Source: Akkermansiaceae bacterium (GTDB lineage Bacteria; Verrucomicrobiota; Verrucomicrobiia; Verrucomicrobiales; Akkermansiaceae). From it: a DNA stretch of 38,866 nt. This document shows positions 1-7,163 of the stretch, piece after piece (the first letter of the stretch is position 1; the number at the start of each line of letters is the position of its first letter). A program made the position numbers and the translations under genes. The notes below the pieces were generated by a model, which made no database searches, was not told the origin of the DNA, and saw nothing but the letters and a program-made list of their open reading frames with translations. The stretch lies in the NCBI GenBank assembly GCA_903826205.1, contig CAIKDP010000250.1, positions 1-38,866 on the forward strand, given 5' to 3'.

Positions 1-1
1 C

Positions 2-100
2 CCTGAGTCCCCTTCGTCCCCTGAGTCCCCTACGTCCCCTACGTCCCCTACGTCCCCTACGTCCCCTACGTCCCCTACGTCCCCTACGTCCCCTGAGCCC
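2..100 (+). repeat. 9-bp tandem repeat (unit TCCCCTACG) inside a coding region
   Basis: About eleven head-to-tail 9-bp units. The central seven (26-88) are exact, while the flanking units vary at the third triplet (GAG or TCG in place of ACG). The period is a multiple of three, so the frame is kept and each unit encodes Ser-Pro-Thr. Exact central copies with divergent edges are the usual sign of recent slippage expansion. There are no spacers between units, so this is not a CRISPR array. Confidence 0.9.
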
Positions 101-196
101 CCTGGCACCTCCGACGATCCTGGAGCAATTGATGCGGATCGCGTGGAGGCGCTGCTGCGCCAGTTTCGCGAGCGTTATAGCCGCCCAAACACGTGA
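2..196 (+). CDS. C-terminal tail of an upstream gene, probably NuoC, with an (SPT)n repeat
   Basis: The frame starting at base 2 is open from the window edge to a TGA at 194-196. It reads a Pro-Glu-Ser-Pro-Ser start, seven Ser-Pro-Thr tripeptides (about 26-88), a short acidic linker, then a charged predicted helix ending VEALLRQFRERYSRPNT. The next gene, 64 bases downstream on the same strand, is nuoD, and nuoC normally precedes nuoD, so this is most likely the end of NuoC (complex I 30-kDa subunit). No NuoC core motif lies inside the window, so the assignment rests on position alone. A low-complexity proline-rich tail is not part of the conserved NuoC fold and is probably a flexible extension. 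Confidence 0.5.
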   Translation, partial: PESPSSPESPTSPTSPTSPTSPTSPTSPTSPEPPGTSDDPGAIDADRVEALLRQFRERYSRPNT

Positions 197-260
197 ATAA
201 TTTTCACAAACCCCTTGCCGCGGGCCCCGCTTTGGCTCCTTACTCGGTGCGGCGAAACGC

Positions 261-1520
261 ATGAGCACATCATCCATTGAACTTGAGGCCCCCGACAACC
301 TCGCCCGCGCGGCAACGACCGGCGCACACTATCAGGCGGACACCCATGACATCATGGGCGAACGCATGGTGCTCAACATGGGCCCATCCCACCCCGCCAC
401 CCACGGCGTGCTGCGCCTCATTTTGGAACTCGACGGGGAAATCATCCACTCCGCCACCCCGGATATCGGTTTCCTCCATCGCGGCTCGGAGAAAATCGCG
501 GAAAACATGCACTACAACCAGTTCGTGCCTTACACCGACCGCCTCGACTATCTCGCGCCGTTGGCTAACAACGTCGCCTATGCCTGCGCGGTGGAAAAAC
601 TCATGGGCTGGACGCTGCCGCCGCGCGGCCAGGCCTTGCGCGTCCTCTGCTGCGAACTGGCCCGGCTTTCCTCTCATTTGTTAGGCATCGGCGTCTGCGC
701 CATGGATGTGGGCGCCATGACGGTTTTCCTCTACACCATGACCGAACGGGAAAAAGTTCACAACCTTTGCGAACAACTCACCGGCGCGCGCTTCACCACC
801 GCCTATACCCGCGTCGGTGGCCAACTCCGCGACATGCCGCCAGGCTTCCAATCCGCGGTCAGAAGTTTCCTCGATGATTGCCTGGTGGCCCTGGCCGATG
901 TTTCAAAACTGTTAGACAAAAACAAGATTTTCCGCGACCGCATGCTCAACATCGGTGTGATCAGCCGTGAATCCGCGCTGTCCTGGGGCCTGACCGGTCC
1001 CAACCTCCGCGCTTCCGGAGTGCCGCGGGACCTGCGCAAGGACAATCCCTATCTCGGCTACGAAAACTATGAATTCGATGTGCCGGTGGCGGACGAGGGC
1101 GATTGTTACGCCCGCTACCTCTGCCGCATGGAGGAAGTCCGCCAAGCGGTCGCCATCTGCCGTCAGGTGCTCGACAAGATGCCCCCGGGCCCGGTCAATC
1201 TCACCGACCCGAAAAGCATGTTGCCTAACAAGGAAACCGTGCTCACCTCGATGGAGGAGCTCATCCATCATTTCATCGTGGCCACCCAAGGCATCGACGC
1301 CCCTTCCGGCGAGGTTTATTTTGCCGCGGAAAACCCCAAGGGCGAACTCGGCTTTTACATTCATTCCAAAGGCGGCGGAGTGCCTTACCGCCTGAAAATC
1401 CGCAGCCCCTCCTTCTGCAATCTATCCATCGTATCCCGCCTGCTGCCCGGTCACATGGTTTCCGATGTGCCGGCCATTCTCGGCTCACTGGATTTCGTCA
1501 TGGGCGAGTGCGATAGATAA
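261..1520 (+). CDS. nuoD: NADH-quinone oxidoreductase subunit D
   Basis: 419 residues, full length for NuoD, the 49-kDa subunit of the peripheral arm of respiratory complex I. NuoD helps form the quinone-binding pocket at the inner membrane. The N-terminal core has the family blocks NMGPSHPATHGVLR (about residues 40-53) and GFLHRGSEKIAE (about 70-81). The body keeps the hydrogenase-derived fold with DRLDYLAP. The C-terminus has KIRSPSFCNLS and VMGECDR, where NuoD normally ends. The first ATG precedes a short variable N-terminal extension and is accepted as the start, although the ribosome binding site is weak. It lies 64 bases after the presumed nuoC tail and 110 bases before nuoE. Two of its leucines use TTA, both inside GTTAG words. 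Confidence 0.97.
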   Translation: MSTSSIELEAPDNLARAATTGAHYQADTHDIMGERMVLNMGPSHPATHGVLRLILELDGEIIHSATPDIGFLHRGSEKIAENMHYNQFVPYTDRLDYLAPLANNVAYACAVEKLMGWTLPPRGQALRVLCCELARLSSHLLGIGVCAMDVGAMTVFLYTMTEREKVHNLCEQLTGARFTTAYTRVGGQLRDMPPGFQSAVRSFLDDCLVALADVSKLLDKNKIFRDRMLNIGVISRESALSWGLTGPNLRASGVPRDLRKDNPYLGYENYEFDVPVADEGDCYARYLCRMEEVRQAVAICRQVLDKMPPGPVNLTDPKSMLPNKETVLTSMEELIHHFIVATQGIDAPSGEVYFAAENPKGELGFYIHSKGGGVPYRLKIRSPSFCNLSIVSRLLPGHMVSDVPAILGSLDFVMGECDR

Positions 1521-1622
1521 GTCACTGGTCATTCGTCATTGGTCATCAGGAAAGAATCGCCCAGCTTCATCGCCCCTGCTCTCGTTGCCTCTTCACTTCT
1601 TCACTTCTTTACTTCTTTACCT
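1521..1622 (+). repeat. Low-complexity spacer between nuoD and nuoE
   Basis: This 110-bp gap is mostly short-period repeats. Around 1521-1547 the word GGTCATT recurs about three times with small changes. Around 1590-1621 a pyrimidine tract repeats ACTTCTT four times. No promoter or hairpin is convincing. Spacers of the same style but with different words lie at 6988-7140 and 17451-17548. Confidence 0.6.
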
Positions 1623-1630
1623 AGCCCGCC

Positions 1631-2203
1631 GTGTCCCACACCCCTCTTGAACAAGCCATCGCCTCGCACCCGACGCCGGGCACGCCCCACTTCACGCCCT
1701 TCACCGTGACCGCAGACTTGGTGGCGGAAGCGGCGGAGAGGATTGCACACTACCCGGCTCACAAACGCGCGGCCACCCTGCCCTTGCTGCACATCGTCCA
1801 GCACCGCTTCGGCTACATCTCCGCCGCCGCCATCGACTGGGTGGCCGCCACTCTCGATCTGGAACCCATCAAGGTGCTGGAAGTGGTCACCTTCTATCCG
1901 GGGTTCCGCCAGTCCGCGCCAGGCAAGTATCACATTCGGGTTTGCCGCACCCTTTCCTGTGCCATGGGCGGCAGCCATGAACTCATGGACCGGCTCTGCG
2001 AACTCACCGGCATCGACCGCTCGCAACTCGATCCCCACCACCATCCAATCGCGGTTTCACCCTGCGGCAATTTTTCAGTGGAGTTTGCCGAGTGCCTTGC
2101 CTCCTGCGGCACGGCGCCGGTGTGCATGGTCAATGATGATTTCCATGAGGGGGTGGTCGCCGATAAGGCCGAAGAGCTGCTGGCCAAGTACCCGGCCAAA
2201 TAA
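1631..2203 (+). CDS. nuoE: NADH-quinone oxidoreductase subunit E (2Fe-2S)
   Basis: 190 residues from a GTG start. NuoE is the 24-kDa thioredoxin-like subunit of the complex I dehydrogenase module and carries the off-pathway N1a 2Fe-2S cluster. The N-terminal helical part includes LPLLHIVQHRFGYIS, typical of the family. The four cluster ligands are visible as C-x4-C (C105 and C110, in CRTLSC) and C-x3-C (C155 and C159, in ECLASC). Upstream Met codons are absent in this frame, so GTG is chosen. nuoF and nuoG, which usually follow, are missing: the next gene is convergent and unrelated. Partner subunits must be encoded elsewhere or upstream of the window. Confidence 0.96.
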   Translation: MSHTPLEQAIASHPTPGTPHFTPFTVTADLVAEAAERIAHYPAHKRAATLPLLHIVQHRFGYISAAAIDWVAATLDLEPIKVLEVVTFYPGFRQSAPGKYHIRVCRTLSCAMGGSHELMDRLCELTGIDRSQLDPHHHPIAVSPCGNFSVEFAECLASCGTAPVCMVNDDFHEGVVADKAEELLAKYPAK

Positions 2204-2223
2204 CCTGCGGCGCGGATAAGGAG

Positions 2224-2243
2224 CCACCACCTTCCTGTGGTGG
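2224..2243. terminator. Hairpin between convergent nuoE and RNA helicase genes
   Basis: A perfect 7-bp inverted repeat, CCACCAC and GTGGTGG, encloses a 6-base loop 21 bases after the nuoE stop. No T-run follows on either strand, so it is only a candidate bidirectional terminator. It could equally be a member of the intergenic hairpin families seen elsewhere in the window. Confidence 0.4.
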
Positions 2244-2321
2244 AGGCGGATGCAGGGTCCACGAGTGCGCGCCGCGAGGCTCTGCGCATGGCAGGGTGGC
2301 AGACCCTCAGTCAAGGTCCAC

Positions 2322-3584
2322 CTAACGTTTGTCCCGTGCGCGGGAGCCCCCGGTGGACGGAAGGCTTTTTTTAACCTCCATCTCGCGGGTGCGTTTCCGC
2401 CAGTCACGGCGCGGCGGTTTTTCACCGGGCGCGGGCGCGGGAATGGGGGCGTGGTAGTCGAAGCCGCGCAGGCGTTTTCTATCAAGTCTTTGGCCGATAG
2501 ACAGCTCGAGGATGTTGAGCAGGTTGAGATCCTGCTTGGGAACGAAGCTGATGGCATCCCCCTGCGCCGCGGCGCGCCCGGTACGGCCGATGCGATGGAC
2601 ATAGTCCTCAGGGTTGACCGGAAAATCGTAGTTCACGACGTGACTGACGCCATCGATGTCGATACCCCGTGCCACAATGTCGGTGGCGACAAGCACCTGG
2701 GCTTTGCCGTCCTTGAAATCCTGTAGCGCTTGCAGCCGTTGCTCCTGCGAGCGGCTGGAGTGCAGCTTGGCGACTTTCACTTGGGCGAGTTTGAGAAAAT
2801 TCGTGAGCCGGTCCGCGCCGTCCTTCATACGGGCGAAAACCAGGACCTTGGTGAACTTCGGCTGTCGCAGCAACTCTAACAGAAGTGCGTTTTTCAAGTG
2901 CGCCGGCACCTCATAGACGCACTGGTCCACGGTATCCGCCGGGTTCGAACGCTTGCCGATCTGGACCATCTTGGGTTGATAGAGAAAGCGGCGCGCCAAC
3001 GACTCGATCTCTTTGGATAGCGTGGCTGAGAACATCAGTGTTTGCCGGCGTTTGGGCAAGGTGCCGACAATCGCCTCGATGTCCCGCAGAAAACCCATGT
3101 CCAACATCCGATCAGCCTCATCGAGCACGAGCATTTCCAGCGGTTGGAAATCAAGTTTTTCGCGGCCGAGAAAGTCGAGCAAGCGCCCCGGTGTGGCCAC
3201 GAGCATATGCACGCCCTTGTGCAAGGCCTTGATTTGGGCGGCCTCATCGACGCCGCCGTGGATGGCGGCGACGCGGAGCGGGAGATGCCGACCATAGGCC
3301 CGGATGTTGCCCATGATCTGGACGGCGAGTTCCCGGGTGGGCGCTAGAATGAGTGCCTTGATGCCGCACGGTGTGCCCTGACGGTGGGCTTGGGACAAGC
3401 GCTGGAGCATCGGCCACACGAACGCCGCTGTCTTGCCCGTGCCGGTCTGGGCAATGGCTATCAAGTCATGCCCCTGCCTCACCTTGGGTATGGCCGCCGC
3501 CTGCACCGGGGTCGGGCAGACGTATCCTGCCTGCTGAATGGCACGGAGAATCTCCGCCTCAAGTCCAAGATTGCGAAACGGCAT
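2322..3584 (-). CDS. rhlE: DEAD-box ATP-dependent RNA helicase, RhlE-like
   Basis: 420 residues from the ATG at 3584. An upstream in-frame ATG would overlap the neighbouring gene and add an atypical tail, whereas MPFRNLGLEAEIL aligns with the usual RhlE start. Visible motifs in order: Q-motif around PTPVQ (25-29), Walker A AQTGTGKT (45-52), PTREL (82-86), TPGR (131-134), DEAD (155-158), SAT (186-188), ARGID and HRIGRTGRA in the second RecA domain. The tail is short, basic and variable, as in RhlE proteins. Such helicases unwind short RNA duplexes during ribosome assembly and RNA decay. It is convergent with nuoE and lies 56 bases downstream of the prepilin peptidase gene on the same strand, so the two could share a transcript. 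Confidence 0.93.
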   Translation of the reverse strand: MPFRNLGLEAEILRAIQQAGYVCPTPVQAAAIPKVRQGHDLIAIAQTGTGKTAAFVWPMLQRLSQAHRQGTPCGIKALILAPTRELAVQIMGNIRAYGRHLPLRVAAIHGGVDEAAQIKALHKGVHMLVATPGRLLDFLGREKLDFQPLEMLVLDEADRMLDMGFLRDIEAIVGTLPKRRQTLMFSATLSKEIESLARRFLYQPKMVQIGKRSNPADTVDQCVYEVPAHLKNALLLELLRQPKFTKVLVFARMKDGADRLTNFLKLAQVKVAKLHSSRSQEQRLQALQDFKDGKAQVLVATDIVARGIDIDGVSHVVNYDFPVNPEDYVHRIGRTGRAAAQGDAISFVPKQDLNLLNILELSIGQRLDRKRLRGFDYHAPIPAPAPGEKPPRRDWRKRTREMEVKKSLPSTGGSRARDKR

Positions 3585-3640
3585 GCACGGAGCATAGACC
3601 GCCGGCACCGGGAATGGCACGCAATTAAATCCGCACCCGC

Positions 3641-4801
3641 TCAGGGCCCGCCGAGCGGGCCGAGGAATTCCAGATACCAGGCAAACACTTTCCACCCGCC
3701 CAGCATCCAGGCCGCGGCACCCAGCGCCAAGCTCGGCCCAAACGGCAGTTGCCTGCCAAAGCCGATGCGCCCGATACCTGCCATGACCAGCGCGAAAACA
3801 CAGCCGCTGAAAAGGGCAAAAAACACCCCGGTCCAGCCGAAAAACGCGCCGATCATGCCTAACAAATGCCCGTCGCCCGCGCCCATCGCCTCGCGCGGAA
3901 TAACCGCCCGCGTAGCCATGCCATCCAACGATTGGAGTTTGGCCAAGCGGCGGATCGCGCCATCCGGCAGTTGGATTTCCTCTTCACGGATGACGAGCAG
4001 GCCGCCTCCCACCGATTCACCGTCCACCCGGATGTCCGTTGCCTCGACTAACAGACGATCGGATTTCCGGTTGTAAATATCCCACCAAGCGATGGCCTCG
4101 TCCTTGATGACGAAATGCATCGGGTCCGCGTCGGTCTCCGGTTCGCGCAGCGACCAAGCCACGGCCTGCTCAAAGCGCAGGTCCTTCTTGCCAAACGCGA
4201 GTTTGCCCAACTCAACCACAATCCCCAAGCCGATAAACCCGACCACCCAGCCGACACCCCCCTGCATCACCGCGGCAAGCCGATTCCCCGGCACGCCCGC
4301 CATGACCGGCAGCTGCGGCCATACGGCGCACGCCACCAAGCCGACCACCGCACCGGTCCAAGTCAGTCCCACCGGAATGATCAAATGCTCGGCATCGATG
4401 AAAGCAATCGCGATCAACAAGGCGACCAACACCCACAAGCAAACCACCACGCCCACCGCCGGTGGCCCGAACAGCCACCACACCGTGGCGAACGCCAGCG
4501 CCGTGAGCAATTCCACCGCAAAATACCGGAACGCGATCGGCTCCCGGCAGTTCTTGCAGCGCCCGCGCAGGTAAAGCCAACTGACCAGCGGCAGATTCAA
4601 CCACAGGGGGATCGGTTGTTTGCAATGCGGGCAAAATGAACGCTTCGGGTCATTGACCGACATCCCTAACGGCAACCGGTAAATCACCACGTTTAAAAAC
4701 GAGCCGATGCAAGCTCCGATCAAAAATGCCGGAACCAGCCATAACCAATGATCCAAGGGTGGGTAAATCACGCTCCCGTCATTCAAGCGGTGCCGCCCCA
4801 T
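3641..4801 (-). CDS. Prepilin peptidase (type 4, A24 family) with a large insertion
   Basis: 386 residues, against roughly 250-290 for PilD/GspO enzymes, which cleave and N-methylate type IV pilin-like precursors in the inner membrane. The N-terminal block has SFLNVVIYRLPLGMS followed by a four-cysteine zinc site, CPHC (57-60) and CKNC (82-85). The first catalytic aspartate is D136 in AFIDAEHLIIP. The second is D310 in GAGD, followed by the usual hydrophobic helices. Between them, about residues 203-302 form a hydrophilic segment not present in classical enzymes, with a VDGESVGGGLLV-like stretch that looks beta-rich. It sits just before GAGD, on the cytoplasmic side by the usual topology. No pilin operon adjoins it; the only pilin-like protein in the window is at 32223-35825. 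Confidence 0.92.
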   Translation of the reverse strand: MGRHRLNDGSVIYPPLDHWLWLVPAFLIGACIGSFLNVVIYRLPLGMSVNDPKRSFCPHCKQPIPLWLNLPLVSWLYLRGRCKNCREPIAFRYFAVELLTALAFATVWWLFGPPAVGVVVCLWVLVALLIAIAFIDAEHLIIPVGLTWTGAVVGLVACAVWPQLPVMAGVPGNRLAAVMQGGVGWVVGFIGLGIVVELGKLAFGKKDLRFEQAVAWSLREPETDADPMHFVIKDEAIAWWDIYNRKSDRLLVEATDIRVDGESVGGGLLVIREEEIQLPDGAIRRLAKLQSLDGMATRAVIPREAMGAGDGHLLGMIGAFFGWTGVFFALFSGCVFALVMAGIGRIGFGRQLPFGPSLALGAAAWMLGGWKVFAWYLEFLGPLGGP

Positions 4802-4851
4802 ATGCCAAGGATAAAATCCACTCCCCCGAATGCGCCTGCGGGGAAGCCTTG

Positions 4852-4879
4852 TCTTCGTAGGCGCGTTGGTGACTACGCG
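4852..4879 (+). repeat. Single copy of a palindromic intergenic repeat
   Basis: About 25 of 28 bases match the unit repeated three times at 28541-28634. The stem GCGTTC/GAACGC of those copies reads GCGTTG/CTACGC here around the same GTGA loop. The loop-closing C-G pair is swapped to G-C, a compensatory change, although one T-T mismatch is also introduced. It lies in the divergent gap between the prepilin peptidase and exonuclease genes. Confidence 0.6.
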
Positions 4880-4953
4880 TGCCAGGCGACGTCAGATTCG
4901 TCGTGCCCAACCGCCAATCTCTTGTTATTCTGCCGCCCGCCACCACTGCTTGC

Positions 4954-5556
4954 ATGCCCCTCATCCGCCACTGCCGCTTCACCGCCATCGATTTCGAATC
5001 AGCCGGCGCCACCCGCGGCAAAACCGACAGCCCGGTCCAAGTCGGCCTCGCCTCATGGAGCGAGGCCGCCGGCCACAGTCAGCCCTTCGTGTCCTTCTTG
5101 CACACCACCCAACCCATCCTCTGGTCCGCCCAAAAAGTCCATGGCATCACCCCCGCGGATTTGATAGATGCGCCGGCCCTCCTCGGCCTCTGGCCCGAGC
5201 TGAAAGCCCGGCTGGCGGGGGCGGTGGTCGTCGCTCATGGCAAAGGCACGGAAAAGCGCTTCCTGCGGGCGTTTCCGGGGCACGGCTTCGGCCCGTGGAT
5301 CGACACCTTGTTAGTGGCGCGGGCGGCGTGGCCGACCCTGCCCGACCACTCGCTCAGCGCGCTGTGCGAGGTTCACCAACTGACCGCCACCATCCAATCG
5401 CTGGTCATCAGGCGAGCTTGGCACGACGCGCTCTTTGATGCGGTGGCCTCCCTGGTGCTGCTGGCTCACGTCATCGACACCCATTCTCTGATAGATGAGT
5501 CACTCGAGGTGCTGCTGTACCCGGACACCTCCCTCTGGCACCGCGGGCGCAGATAA
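4954..5556 (+). CDS. DEDDh-type 3'-5' exonuclease domain protein
   Basis: 200 residues, a single RNase T/DnaQ-like domain. Exo I is AIDFESAG, giving the metal-binding Asp and Glu. Exo II corresponds to VVAHGKGTEKRFL, where a Glu stands where most DnaQ-type proteins have Asp. Exo III is AWHDALFDA, the H-x4-D pattern of DEDDh enzymes. The start is set at the ATG at 4954, which places Exo I about 13 residues in, as in many family members; the longer open frame upstream adds an unlikely leader. These enzymes remove nucleotides from 3' ends of DNA or RNA; the exact substrate cannot be told. It is divergent from the prepilin peptidase gene, with a palindromic repeat in the gap. Confidence 0.85.
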   Translation: MPLIRHCRFTAIDFESAGATRGKTDSPVQVGLASWSEAAGHSQPFVSFLHTTQPILWSAQKVHGITPADLIDAPALLGLWPELKARLAGAVVVAHGKGTEKRFLRAFPGHGFGPWIDTLLVARAAWPTLPDHSLSALCEVHQLTATIQSLVIRRAWHDALFDAVASLVLLAHVIDTHSLIDESLEVLLYPDTSLWHRGRR

Positions 5557-5616
5557 CCGTGCTGGGTTATTGGCTTAATCAGCCCCCATTCCAGAAACCG
5601 CAAAGATTATTGAGTA

Positions 5617-5814
5617 TTATCTCATCAACGACTCTGATTTTGTCATGTTAGGCATGGCCCCGGTCAACCGTGCGCCCTGATTGAACATCCGCGCTGCCGC
5701 TTCCCGCCTCCTCGTACCGCCGCCCCAGACCGGCAATCCAACATGGAATTCAGCACTCCCAGCCAACAATTCGGAGAATTCGACATAATCATGCAGCAAC
5801 GTAATCGGATTCAT
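5617..5814 (-). CDS. Small ORF of unknown function
   Basis: 65 codons beginning MNPITLLHDYVEFSELL, in an otherwise gene-free 455-bp gap (5557-6011). The first 16 residues could form an amphipathic helix; the rest is glycine- and arginine-rich with no recognisable motif. Its best support is the strong 9-bp palindrome 15 bases upstream of the ATG (5829-5851), placed where an autoregulatory operator would sit. The start vaguely resembles N-termini of small nucleotidyltransferase-type proteins, so it could be the remnant of a decayed gene. I would not assign a function, and it may not be expressed. Confidence 0.3.
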   Translation of the reverse strand: MNPITLLHDYVEFSELLAGSAEFHVGLPVWGGGTRRREAAARMFNQGARLTGAMPNMTKSESLMR

Positions 5815-5828
5815 CTGCCACTGTCAAT

Positions 5829-5851
5829 AACATAATGTCTGGCATTATGTT
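5829..5851. promoter_or_regulatory. 9-bp palindrome, candidate operator
   Basis: AACATAATG and CATTATGTT form a perfect inverted repeat around a 5-base centre. It is AT-rich, unlike the surrounding GC-rich sequence and unlike the GC-rich hairpins elsewhere. The size and symmetry suit a dimeric repressor such as a MarR- or TetR-type protein. It lies just upstream of the small minus-strand ORF at 5617-5814 and about 160 bases before the carboxypeptidase gene on the plus strand, so either could be the target. Confidence 0.4.
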
Positions 5852-5862
5852 TGTGGCCTTAT

Positions 5863-5879
5863 CTTAGCCGATGGCTAAG
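5863..5879. other. Short perfect hairpin
   Basis: CTTAGCC and GGCTAAG form a 7-bp inverted repeat with a 3-base loop, 11 bases after the palindrome at 5829-5851. No T-run is attached. It contains one of the rare TTAG words not preceded by G. Its role is unknown; a weak terminator or a protein-binding site are both possible. Confidence 0.35.
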
Positions 5880-5953
5880 TAAGGCAGAGGTGGACACAGG
5901 CTCAGTGCCAATAGTTGCCTCAGTGAGCCAAACGCCGTTGAAAGCCCGTGTGA

Positions 5954-6006
5954 AATCCCACCTTTGGGATTGAGTTGGCACGACGGACGGCTAAAGTCCG
6001 TTCGTC
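5954..6006. repeat. Two consecutive REP-like hairpins ahead of the carboxypeptidase gene
   Basis: Hairpin one is AATCCC/GGGATT (5954-5971) with a 6-base loop. Hairpin two is GACGGACGG/CCGTTCGTC (5982-6006) with a CTAAAGT loop and one G-T pair. The second ends 5 bases before the chosen start codon of the downstream gene. In a transcript reading through, it would cover the ribosome-binding region, so either the transcript starts inside it or it affects translation. A hairpin similar to the first lies at 23183-23206. Confidence 0.45.
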
Positions 6007-6011
6007 CGCCA

Positions 6012-6977
6012 ATGATTCGCACCCTGATTATCCGCCTGCTCGCGCTGCTGAGCGCTTGCACCCCCGTTCTGCTCAACGCCCAAGCGCCGGAGAGCCTCAT
6101 GGTCGTGGAAGCGTATTCCGGTAAAATCCTCCTTGCCAACAATTCGTCAGTGAGACGCCCCGTCGCCAGCCTCACCAAAATGGCCACCGCCGTCGTTGCC
6201 GTGGACTGGGCCATCGCCACCGGTTCCGATATCAGCCAACTCGTCATCACCGCCCCCCAAACCATCACGCTGGTCGGTGGTCCCAATCCGATGAACCTGC
6301 AACCCGGCGACTCACTGACCCTGCGCGACGCCCTCTACTCGGCCCTCCTTGGCTCGGATAACCTCGCCGCACTCACCATCGCCGACCACATCGGCCGACA
6401 AATCCTCGCCAAACGTGGCAAGGACGGTGATCCGGTGGCGACCTTTGTCGACGAGATGAACAAGCTCGCCAAGTTCATCGGCATGACTCAGACCAAGTTT
6501 TTCAATCCCCACGGTCTGGAGCGTCCCCGAGCACAAGGTGTCTCCACCGCGGCGGACATGGCACGGCTGGCCATTGTCACCATGCGGCGCAATGCCATCA
6601 ATTTCATCGTCCGCCAGCCAGAGCGCCAAATCAGCGTAACCGGCCCCGGCGGCAAACGCGGCTACCGCATCCGCAATACCAACGAATTGATCGGCGAAGA
6701 AGGCATCCTCGGCGTCAAGACCGGCACCACCGCGGCTGCCGGCCCCTGTCTGGCAACCTGCATGGACCGCGAGCCGCTGGTCCGCGCCAAAGCCGACGGC
6801 TCCAAGGGCGCCACCCCGCGGCGCCTCATCGTCGTCGTCCTCAACAGCCCCGACCGTTTCGGCCGCACCCGCAGCCTGCTGCAGCAAGGGTGGTCGATCT
6901 ACGACACCTGGCTGGCGGCTAACGCCCCCGTCCAGGATCCGCGCCGGGAAATCCTCAATGTGCCCAAGCCTAACTGA
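6012..6977 (+). CDS. Serine-type D-Ala-D-Ala carboxypeptidase (S11 family)
   Basis: 321 residues with all three penicillin-binding-protein motifs: SLTK at 53-56 (acylated Ser53), SDN at 115-117 and KTGT at 236-239. The family trims the terminal D-alanine from peptidoglycan side chains outside the inner membrane. The ATG at 6012 is chosen because it opens directly into a signal peptide (MIRTLIIRLLALLSA). The LSAC at 13-16 fits a lipobox, so it may be a lipoprotein; alternatively signal peptidase I could cut after LNAQA. At 321 residues it is shorter than DacA-type enzymes and appears to lack the C-terminal beta domain and membrane anchor, which favours the lipoprotein reading. It is flanked by non-coding repeats on both sides and is probably transcribed alone. 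Confidence 0.9.
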   Translation: MIRTLIIRLLALLSACTPVLLNAQAPESLMVVEAYSGKILLANNSSVRRPVASLTKMATAVVAVDWAIATGSDISQLVITAPQTITLVGGPNPMNLQPGDSLTLRDALYSALLGSDNLAALTIADHIGRQILAKRGKDGDPVATFVDEMNKLAKFIGMTQTKFFNPHGLERPRAQGVSTAADMARLAIVTMRRNAINFIVRQPERQISVTGPGGKRGYRIRNTNELIGEEGILGVKTGTTAAAGPCLATCMDREPLVRAKADGSKGATPRRLIVVVLNSPDRFGRTRSLLQQGWSIYDTWLAANAPVQDPRREILNVPKPN

Positions 6978-6987
6978 TTTCCAAGAT

Positions 6988-7140
6988 GCAAGACTTGAAG
7001 ACGCAAGACACAAGATGAAGAAAGTTAACTGTTATCGTTTATCAGGCATACGCTCAGCGCCATACCAGACCTTATCTTCCTCTTGTCTTCTGTCCTCTGT
7101 CTTCTGTCTCTTCCCCAATAACCGATAACTGATAACTCAC
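6988..7140 (+). repeat. Low-complexity spacer with a copy of a 27-bp dispersed element
   Basis: 6988-7014 is an AAGAC-rich 27-mer that recurs inverted at 17517-17543 with a single mismatch. After it come GTTATC/GTTAACTG words, a pyrimidine tract with TCTGTC and CTTCTG periodicity (7075-7112), and GATAACT repeats (7119-7138). The GTTATCGTTTATC part and the GATAACTGATAACT part are roughly complementary and could pair. No gene is present in this 186-bp gap. Confidence 0.6.
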
Positions 7141-7163
7141 AACCGACGCGCAGCGTCACTCCC

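Noticed and set aside
2-100. CRISPR-like array at the left edge
   Set aside because: The 9-bp units are contiguous with no spacers and lie in an open reading frame coding Ser-Pro-Thr.
270-677. Long open frame antisense to nuoD
   Set aside because: It is a by-product of GC-rich codon usage opposite a certain gene, with no motif and no start signal of its own. The same applies to the many other frames opposite or within the called genes.
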